Shown here: one piece after another, positions 1 to 7,300 of the stretch
How the letters are laid out: the number at the start of each line of letters is the position of its first letter
How positions within the stretch are numbered: the first letter of the stretch is position 1
Assembly (NCBI GenBank): GCA_021816165.1
Contig: JAKAYZ010000081.1
Span: 1 to 7,586, forward strand
DNA: 7,586 nucleotides
From: Planctomycetota bacterium
Lineage (GTDB): Bacteria; Planctomycetota; Phycisphaerae; WQYP01
Reading direction: 5' to 3'
Program-made: the position numbers and the translations under genes
Notes under the pieces: generated by a model
What the model was told of the DNA's origin: nothing
Databases searched by the model: none
Seen by the model: the letters and a program-made list of their open reading frames with translations, nothing else

Positions 1-603
1 GTTCACCAGAGCATTTTCAATAATTCCTGGAAGCATGTCGGCATCAATGGCCCCGACCGGCCGGACGCTGTCCCAGCTTTCCAGCAACCATGCCAAATCC
101 TGAAGTTTATCCGCCAGTACGCCGGCTCCAATATGATCGCTACGTTGCGTAGCACCGGACCGCATTCTCTCGGCAGCCGCACGCAGATCCTGGGAACTTT
201 GCCCGGCTTGCATAATTTCCCTAAGCGTGCGATCCAGAGTTGCCAGAAACCCCGGCAGATGCGCTACCTGATGATAGGCGATCAGATTTCCCCGACATCG
301 CTGCACCGCCCGTGCCAGTAACAATTGCCGGCCTATCGGGGAGAGTTCCGGCCCCAGGGGTAGATGCAGTTCCTCGGCAAGAAATCGGCACAGTCGCCGA
401 AATCCCACCACCCGAATACGGAAACTTCCCGCCAGCGATGCACTGGCAACGAGCCGTTGCTCGGACATGAATGTTCCCTGCTCCGGCACAACCCACAGCA
501 ACAGCGGCCCCAGCGGATCCGCGTGCGAAGCGGCAGAAAGTGCATCCACGCAAAATCGCGTCTTGCCCGTTCCCGCACGACCCATCACAAATTGAACCGC
601 CAT
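1..603 (-). CDS. addB: AddB-type helicase/exonuclease subunit, N-terminal part
   Basis: This is the first 201 codons of a gene that continues beyond the left edge. The product starts MAVQFVMGRAGTGKT, a Walker A nucleotide-binding loop at residues 8-15 (GRAGTGKT) placed at the extreme N-terminus. It continues with LLLWVVPEQGTFMSEQRL (about residues 35-52), then an FRRLCRFLAEEL segment, then a PIGRQLLLARAV segment. This order matches AddB, the B subunit of the AddAB helicase-nuclease that processes double-strand DNA ends for RecA-dependent repair. Family members are about 1100-1200 residues with a C-terminal iron-sulfur nuclease domain, which would lie outside the window, so nuclease activity cannot be judged. 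The ATG at 603 is chosen because Walker A follows directly and a GGGGG stretch lies 7 nt upstream. An in-frame ATG at 642 would add 13 residues of unfamiliar sequence. The gene is transcribed divergently from the neighbouring repressor gene and is probably functionally unrelated to it. Confidence 0.85.
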   Translation of the reverse strand, partial: MAVQFVMGRAGTGKTRFCVDALSAASHADPLGPLLLWVVPEQGTFMSEQRLVASASLAGSFRIRVVGFRRLCRFLAEELHLPLGPELSPIGRQLLLARAVQRCRGNLIAYHQVAHLPGFLATLDRTLREIMQAGQSSQDLRAAAERMRSGATQRSDHIGAGVLADKLQDLAWLLESWDSVRPVGAIDADMLPGIIENALVN

Positions 604-637
604 AATGTTACCCCCATAACACGCCCCGACCGCCTTG

Positions 638-666
638 AACATAGACGCAATCGCCCGCCAATGCAA
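638..666 (-). promoter_or_regulatory. Possible weak promoter for addB
   Basis: On the minus strand, TTGCAT (666-661) is separated by exactly 17 bp from TATGTT (643-638). The -35 box matches the consensus at three of six positions and the -10 box at four of six. Transcription would start near 631 and leave a leader of about 28 nt before the ATG at 603. If correct, the alternative upstream start at 642 would lie outside the transcript, which supports the 603 start. The match is poor enough to arise by chance. Confidence 0.22.
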
Positions 667-882
667 GAGTTCAGGGGATACAACCGGTAAACGCCCGCGT
701 GGCAATATTTCCGGGTCACAGGGGCGTGCGGATGAACTTCACATAGCCGCCGGCTTTGCCGGTGGTGGAACGCACCTTGATCGCACCCCACTGCCATTGG
801 AGCAGGCGGTGTGATCGACCGTTATTTCGGCACCCCAGCAAGAATGTCCACGCCCCGGACAGCATCAATGGCGCGACACGGC

Positions 883-911
883 TTGACACCGTTCGTCTAA
901 CGTGCTAAAAT
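883..911 (+). promoter_or_regulatory. Sigma-70-type promoter of the blaI-M56 operon
   Basis: A perfect -35 hexamer TTGACA (883-888) is followed, after the optimal 17-bp spacer, by TAAAAT (906-911), which matches the -10 consensus at five of six positions. Transcription would begin near 918, about 31 nt before the repressor start codon at 950. The -10 box lies entirely within the palindrome at 903-918, so a protein bound there would block RNA polymerase. This is the strongest promoter-like signal in the window. Confidence 0.75.
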
Positions 912-918
912 TTTAGCA
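903..918. promoter_or_regulatory. Perfect 16-bp palindrome, likely BlaI-family operator
   Basis: TGCTAAAATTTTAGCA is an exact inverted repeat with no spacer. It covers the -10 hexamer and the predicted transcription start of the downstream repressor gene. BlaI/MecI-family repressors bind as dimers to dyads overlapping their own promoters, so autoregulation of the operon is the natural reading. The half-site differs from the TACA/TGTA core of the staphylococcal bla/mec operators, so the binding specificity is inferred from position and symmetry only. No second copy was seen elsewhere in the window. Confidence 0.65.
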
Positions 919-949
919 TAGTTATGTTTTCTGTAATACCGGGAGTGCT

Positions 950-1354
950 ATGAAGCCTCACACGACCACGCATTTAAGTCGCCGGGAACGGCAGATCATG
1001 GATATTCTTTATGCCCGTGGCCACGCGACGGTAGCGCAGGTGCGAGCCTCACTTCCCGACGCACCTGGCTACTCTGCGGTGCGGGCTTTGCTGCGCATTC
1101 TCGAGGAAAAGGGACACGTGCAGCATCGCTGCGAAGATGGGAAATACATTTACATGCCGCAGCAGGCGCGCACCGAAGCGGGCAAGTCGGCATTGCGACG
1201 CCTCGTAGAAACCTTTTTTGACAGTTCGACCTCCAAAACCGTCGCAGCGCTGCTGGACGGCTCAGATGCCACCTTGTCAGATGAACAGCTCGATGAAATG
1301 TCGGACATGATCGCCCAGGCTCGTGCGAGGAGAAAACGCCATGATCGCAAATGA
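950..1354 (+). CDS. BlaI/MecI/CopY-family transcriptional repressor
   Basis: This gene encodes a 134-residue protein, close to the usual 120-140 residues of BlaI/MecI-type repressors. The N-terminal winged helix (about residues 8-75) has the family pattern: LSRRERQIMDILYARGHATV, then VRASLPDAPGYSAVRALLRILEEKGHV as the recognition-helix region, then a wing with GKYIYMP. The C-terminal half (about 80-134), including FFDSSTSKTVAALL and LSDEQLDEMSDMI, matches the helical dimerisation region, where BlaR1/MecR1 signalling cleaves family members. The exact cleavage site cannot be predicted here. A GGGAG motif (941-945) lies 4 nt before the ATG, slightly closer than ideal. The gene follows a strong promoter with an overlapping palindrome and overlaps the downstream M56 peptidase gene by 14 bp, the classic repressor-protease pairing. 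Which genes it controls beyond its own operon is unknown. The basic tail (RARRKRHDRK) is partly set by the overlap with the next gene. Confidence 0.93.
   Translation: MKPHTTTHLSRRERQIMDILYARGHATVAQVRASLPDAPGYSAVRALLRILEEKGHVQHRCEDGKYIYMPQQARTEAGKSALRRLVETFFDSSTSKTVAALLDGSDATLSDEQLDEMSDMIAQARARRKRHDRK
1328..1333 (+). promoter_or_regulatory. Ribosome binding site deciding the M56 gene start
   Basis: AGGAGA lies inside the 3' end of the repressor gene, 7 nt before the ATG at 1341. This favours the ATG at 1341 over the in-frame GTG at 1323, which would place the Shine-Dalgarno sequence inside the coding region and add only MRGENA. The arrangement suggests translational coupling between repressor and peptidase. 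Confidence 0.75.
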
Positions 1355-4300
1355 TTTTCCCGGAACTTCATTGTCATTGGAACTGCTTGCTGTTCTTGGT
1401 GATGTTCTGATCAAGGGCACCGTAATAATGTTCGCCGCCGGATTGATTACCGCCGCCATGCGCAAAACCTCGGCTGCGGCGCGCCATCTGGTATGGGCGA
1501 TTGCCCTGTGCGGTGTGCTGGTGTTGCCGATGCTCTCGGCAGAAGTGCCCACGCTCCGGCTTCCGATTCTGCCGCGGATTACAGCCGTTGCCCCGGTGAA
1601 CTTGCCGGCGTTGCGTCTGCGTAGCTTGTCGGTCCATGCCACTGCCGTTCGTCCGCTTCCCGTTGGAACCGTTGGCGTAGCCGCTGATCGTCATGCCATG
1701 CCGCGACTCCGCAAGACGGCGGGTGTGGTGGCTGCACCGCAGAGTGCAGCAGTTGTGGCCCCGCACCGCGATACTACGGCTGTTGCCCCAGCCGCCAAGA
1801 CAGGCGGGTTGGCCGCGATGACATGGCACCGAATGGCCAATCACTGGCCAGTGCTGCTTTTGGCGATTTGGGGGATAGGCGTGATCGCTATTGGTTTGGC
1901 CGGGTTAATCGGCCATTTGAGCGTGGCTCGGCGGCTTGCGCGGGCGCGAACAATTTCGACTGGTCCCATTGCGCAGCTGGCGGGCGAAATTTGCCATGAG
2001 CTTAAGTTACGTCGGCCAACCCGCATTGCACTGGATGAAAACCTGCGTATTCCGTTGGCACACGGGGTTTTTCGCCCGTGTGTGCTACTGCCCACTGCGG
2101 CAGAATCGTGGCCACGTGAAAAATTGCGGACCGTTTTGCTCCATGAGTTCGCTCATGTGGCACGATGGGATTGTGCCAGTCTCTTCTGCGGCCTGATTGC
2201 CTGCATACTGCATTGGCCGGATCCGTTGGTATGGTGGGGCTGGCGGAGTTTGCGCAGCGAATGTGAACGGGCCTGCGACGACGCAGTGCTGCGTTGCGCA
2301 ACAGCACCGACAGACTATGCGGAAAATTTATTAGCCATCGCTCGCAGTTTGCATTCCGCCGCGCTATCACCGCCGCTTCCCGCAACCTTGGCCATGGCCC
2401 GGCCTTCGGAACTGAAAGGCCGCATCGCGGCAATTTTAGATGATCGCAAAAACCGCCGCCCCATAGGAGTGAGGCTGGCGGTAGGAATGCTGATCGGCGG
2501 TACGCTGGTCGTAGCGTCTTGTGCCGCGCTGCATCTGCAAGCGAGTCCTCCATTGCCAAGCTCGCATCCCGGCAATACACGGGCCGCCGCGACGGCTCCA
2601 GCGCGCAAAACCATGACACTCACTGTGATTGACAAGCAAACCGGCAAACCGCTGGCGTGGGTAAAAGTAATATTATGGAACGGCTCTATGCTGCGAACCT
2701 CCGTGCGCGGGATTGTTGATATCCCGTTGCTGAAAGCGTCCCCGACTTCCATCCTTAACCTTCAGATCGAGAAACCCTCCTACGTACCGATGGAATTATC
2801 ATGGAATTCTCAAAACTCTGCGGCCACGCGGATACCGGCGCGTTACACGGTTAAGATGTGGCGCGGTAAAACCATTTCAGGCCGTGTGGACGATGATCTG
2901 GGAAATCCTATTGCCGGTGCGCACGTTCAAGTTTGGTGGGACACTGGTCCGCAGACGCCATCCTTAGAGCGAATAGACGCCTACCCGATCTCGACAGTGA
3001 CTGACGCCCAGGGATTTTGGCATTGTGCGGGCGTTCCGGTGGGGCGTCTGAAGGGAATTAGCCTGGGCGTATGGGATTATAATTACGTGTGGGGCAGCTT
3101 GCACCAGACAGGAGCGTTCAGCGGATATGTGCCACTACGGAAATTTAAGGATCTCCGCACATTCCTCAACGGCCGGGCGGTATACACACTCCAACGTGGC
3201 GTCATGGTGCATGGGGTAGTCCGTGGACGAGATGGAAAACCGGTTGCGGGGGCGAAGGTTGTGCTGGGAATGGATCGCATTGCCACGAACGTGCCGTCGC
3301 CACTGGTGACGGACAAACTTGGACGCTTTGCCTTCGCCGTAAAACCCTACCGATTGGTATTCGTAACGGCCACCGCAAAGGGCTACGGACCGCGTCTCAT
3401 ACGGTTCAATGCCGGACAAAAACCATCTAAGCTTTTGATCAATCTCCCGGCACCGCGGCTACTGACCGGAAAGGTGGTCGGACCCTCGGGTCGACCGATC
3501 CCTGGGGCCTTGGTATACCCCGATCGGTGGCGCGACTGCCGCACGCTGATGCATACCATGCGATCGGATTACCAGGGGCGTTTTCTCTGGAACGACGCAC
3601 CTGGCGGGCAAATATTTGTTAATGCGCAGGCCCCTGGCTACGCCTACGCAATGGACATTCCAATCCACGCAGGCTCCAAGAACCGTGTTGTACTGCGATA
3701 CCAGGTCACCGTGCATGGCACAGTGGTTGATGCCGGGACCGGTAAGCCGATCAACAAATTTCGCGTGATCGGCGGGTTCGGATCAGCTCCGGCCAGTCCG
3801 GGCGGGGCACCGCAAGTTTTCTGGAACACGCGATCTCCGCAAAATGTTGTCGGTGATGGGCATTTTGTATATCGGCCATTTGGTCAATTCCCCATGTACG
3901 AGATTCGGATCGAAGCCAACGGCTACGGCCCTGCGGATTCCAAACTGTTTAACAGCAATGTGCGGAATGTCTACCTGCACTTCAAGCTCAGGCCGGCAAG
4001 GACTATTACCGCGGCCATCTTGAATCCGGATGGCGCTCCCGCAGCCGGGGCAAAGGCGTTGCTGGTACCCGCGGGCCAGGGTGCCACCATAGGATTCCGA
4101 CCGTTTGCATTGCCGCAAGGGAATATAAGCCGCGTTGCCGACCACCACGGCCTGCTGAGTTTTCCGCCGCAGGCGAGTAATTTTCAGGTAGCAATACGTG
4201 ATCACGATGGCTATGCGGTCGTTACACGGGCCGGATTTTCAAGATCGAAGGTCGTGCGGTTGTTGCCCTGGGGCCATGTCCATGGTCGACTGCTGTTCGG

Positions 4301-7300
4301 TTCCGAGACTGCGCCTGGGCAGACCGTCGTGGTCGATTCGCCGGCTGGCAAGTACCTACCCGTTTTTCAAGGGATCCTATGGTCCCGCCTGATAAAAACG
4401 AATTCAAAGGGTGAGTTTGTCTGCAAACAACTACCAGCGGGTGAAACATCGGTACGGCTGATTATCTGGGAGCCGGGCAGCGGTATGACAGCCTTTACGC
4501 ATGGCGGTAATCTCAATGATACGATCAGGGTACAAGCCGGGAAAACCAGTGATGTTACGCTCGGAGGAAAGGGACGATGCGTGACGGGTCGAGTGATTAT
4601 TCCGTCGGCGTTCGCACGCAGGCGCCATTGGCACTTCGGCGTGGCCCAGGCCGGAATAAAAGGCCCGCCTTTACCATTTCCCAAGGATGTTCGAGCCAGC
4701 ACCAACGCAGTACAAAATAGATGGATGCGGACATTTCTCAAGACGCCTGCGGGGAAGACTTGGATCTCCAATGATGATCGCTGGGCAAAGACGCACGGGG
4801 AATTCTACTTTTTCATCGTCAAGCCCGACGGCCATTTTCTCATTCCTGATGTCGTGCCTGGGAAATACCGAGTGTACGTGACCGTTCTCGACGGTCGAAA
4901 ACCGACACCTATGATGGCATCTCCTATGATTCCTCCTCTCGCAGTTGCGAAGGCGACGTTTACGATGCCGCCCATCCCCGGCGGCGTGACGGATGTGCCG
5001 CTGAAAATTCCGCCGCTGAAGCTTGTGCGGGTGAAAACTGCGAAGCCCGCTGATCCACCGGTACCCGCGCCGAAGCGCGTGCCTGCGGTTAAGACCGTGC
5101 CCGCGATGGATATAATGGCAGCACCGCCCGCCCAGGGGCGCAAAACCATGGAACTCACTGTTATCGACAAGCAAACCGGCAAGCCCCTGGCGGGGGTGAA
5201 AGTGGATTCTCAGGTAGACTTTGGCGGTGGCACTGAAACCGTTACGGACGCGCACGGTCGTGCGAACGTCGCGCTGCCGCGGGCGCGTTCAGCGTGGCTG
5301 CAGATTTTCCTCAAGGCGCGGCATTACGTTTGGCAGCAACTTATCTGGGGCTCGCACAACGGCAACCCAACGCAAATCCCCTCAAGCTTTACCGTGGCCA
5401 TGCCCCGCGGCACCAGAATTTCCGGGCGCGTCGTGGATGATGCGGGTCATCCTATTGCCGGTGCGCACGTTATGCTCTGGATCAACGCCAAAGCGGAGGC
5501 ACCCCATGAAAAGCCTTTTGTCGTGCCGATCAATCTGCGGACAAACAGGGACGGTGCGTGGCATTATGATGGGATCCCGGCGACCGGCGTTAAGAACATC
5601 GGCGTAGGCGTGTGGGATTACCAATATGTACGGAATACTAACAATTTCATGCCGTTTGTCTCGAATCTGACTAAGCTGCGCAACGGCACGGCCATTTCCG
5701 TTCTCCAACGGGGCGAAATGGTTAAAGGACTGGTGGTGGGACAGAACAATGCGCCGATTGCCGGTGCCCGCGTAGTAATCGGGTCAGATATCTGGGGATC
5801 CAACACCCCGCCGGCGATGACCACCGACGCCAAGGGGCAATTTGCTTTTGCAGCCAAGCCGGGTAAGCGGGTGGTTGTCACGGCAATATCCAAGGGCTGC
5901 AGTCCCATGCTGTTGAAATTTATCATGGGTTCAAGACCCCGTGAAATTGCGCTGAAACTTCCCCGGCCGCAAATACTGGTTGGGCGTGTTGTCAATCCGG
6001 TTGGCCAACCATTGGCAGGGGCGACGGTTCTCATCGACACATGGCGGGGGTGCCGCACCATTATGCATCAGATGAACACGGACAGCCGGGGCAGGTTCAC
6101 ATGGTACAGCGCCCCGGCAGGCAAACTTCTCGTGGAGGTGTTGGACAACAACTACGCCTCCAGAATGCGTGCTCCCGTTCAAGCCAATAGCCACGACAAT
6201 GTCGTCACCTTACACTACGCAGTTCGTGTTAACGGTACCGTGGTGGATGCCCTCACCAGTAAACCGGTTGATAAATTCACAATTATTCGCGGCTGTGTTT
6301 TTGCATCTACAGCTGCTAACGTGCCGGGTGGGATGCAAATATCCTGGGACCGGATGTATCCCAAAAAAATCACTGGTGATGGGCACTTCATTTATACCTT
6401 GCCCACGCAGCGCGCGGGCTATGCGCTGCGCATCGCGGCACCGGGCTATCGTCCCGCAGTTTCCCGACTGTTTCATAATAATAAACCAACAGTTCATCTG
6501 GTGTTCAGACTGACCGTCGCGCCGGAAATCACGGCAAACGTTTTGAATCCCAACGGGTCGCCTGCTGCGGGGGCCAAAGCGATATTGATTCCGGCGGGTC
6601 AAAATGCCACGATTCATTTAACGACGTGGAACCAGACCCAAGGCGACAGCACAACCCGGACTCGGGCGGATGGCCGGATGAATTTTGAGCCGCAGCGGGG
6701 AAATTATCAGATTGTCGTTTACGACAAATCGGGTTCCGCTGTTTTATCGCGATCACAGATGCCCAAGTCAGGCACTATCCACCTGACGAAATGGGGGCAT
6801 ATTCAGGGCCTGCTGCTATTTGGCACCAAGCCGGGAGCCAATAAAAAAATTCTCGCCTATTGCGATATCCGCTTGGATTCCAAACCTGGAGCCTCTTACT
6901 CCGGCGTCTCATGGTGGGTGACGGCTCGGACAGATTCGGGCGGCCGATTCAAGATTTCCCGCTTTCCCGCTGGCAAAGCATCCGTCCAAATGCGGATTTC
7001 AGGCCCGATGGCGGGTGAATCGGGAGCGCTGGGCTGCCCCGTTACCGTCCCGCCCGGGACAACTGTTAAGGTAACGCTGGGAGGCGTTGGGCGAACAGTG
7101 GAGGGGCGCATCGCAGTTCCTCAATCGCTGGCGGCATTTCGCGGCTGGTATTTCGAGATGGCCGACGCCGAAACCAAGCCCCTAACTTGGCCCATTCCGG
7201 CCAGTGTAAAGCACGGCACTGATGCGCAGCAATCCCAGTGGTTTAACAAGTTTTTCGCTACCGCTGCCGGCAAGGCCTTCTTTGCGCGCTATCAATTATG

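Larger units (their letters stand above)
604..949. other. Divergent intergenic region, 346 bp
   Basis: This stretch separates the leftward addB-like gene from the rightward repressor gene. Its right end (883-949) carries the promoter, operator and ribosome binding site of the repressor gene. Its left end may carry a weak addB promoter. The middle (about 670-880) holds no gene I can recognise. A short minus-strand reading frame (716-865, 49 codons) ends in a peptide that looks somewhat like a real protein C-terminus (WGAIKVRSTTGKAGGYVKF), but it has no clear ribosome binding site or recognised family. I treat it as unproven, possibly a gene remnant. A GC-rich hairpin at 746-766 has no T-run and is not a convincing terminator. 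Confidence 0.6.

Noticed and set aside
604..735. Extension of the addB frame upstream of 603, including an in-frame ATG at 642
   Set aside because: The frame is open back to a TGA near 737, but the added residues resemble nothing in AddB, whose Walker A loop normally sits within the first ~15 residues. A possible -10 element also overlaps 642.
746..766. GC-rich hairpin (CCGGC-TTT-GCCGG core) as a terminator
   Set aside because: The outer stem relies on G-T pairs, no T-run follows on either strand, and no gene ends there on the plus strand.
585..797. 70-codon minus-strand frame overlapping the addB start
   Set aside because: Its composition is Arg/Cys-rich with no family resemblance, and it overlaps the well-supported start of addB in another frame.
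1323..1340. GTG start at 1323 giving a six-residue longer peptidase
   Set aside because: The Shine-Dalgarno sequence AGGAGA at 1328-1333 would then lie inside the coding sequence, and the ATG at 1341 is ideally spaced from it.
2002..2619. 205-codon open frame on the minus strand inside the M56 gene
   Set aside because: It lies entirely antisense to a clearly coding M56 domain and shows no recognisable domain. It is a by-product of GC-rich coding sequence.
4671..5255. 194-codon open frame on the minus strand
   Set aside because: It is antisense to the end of unit A, the linker and the start of unit B, has no recognised motif and is rich in Arg/His, as shadow frames often are.
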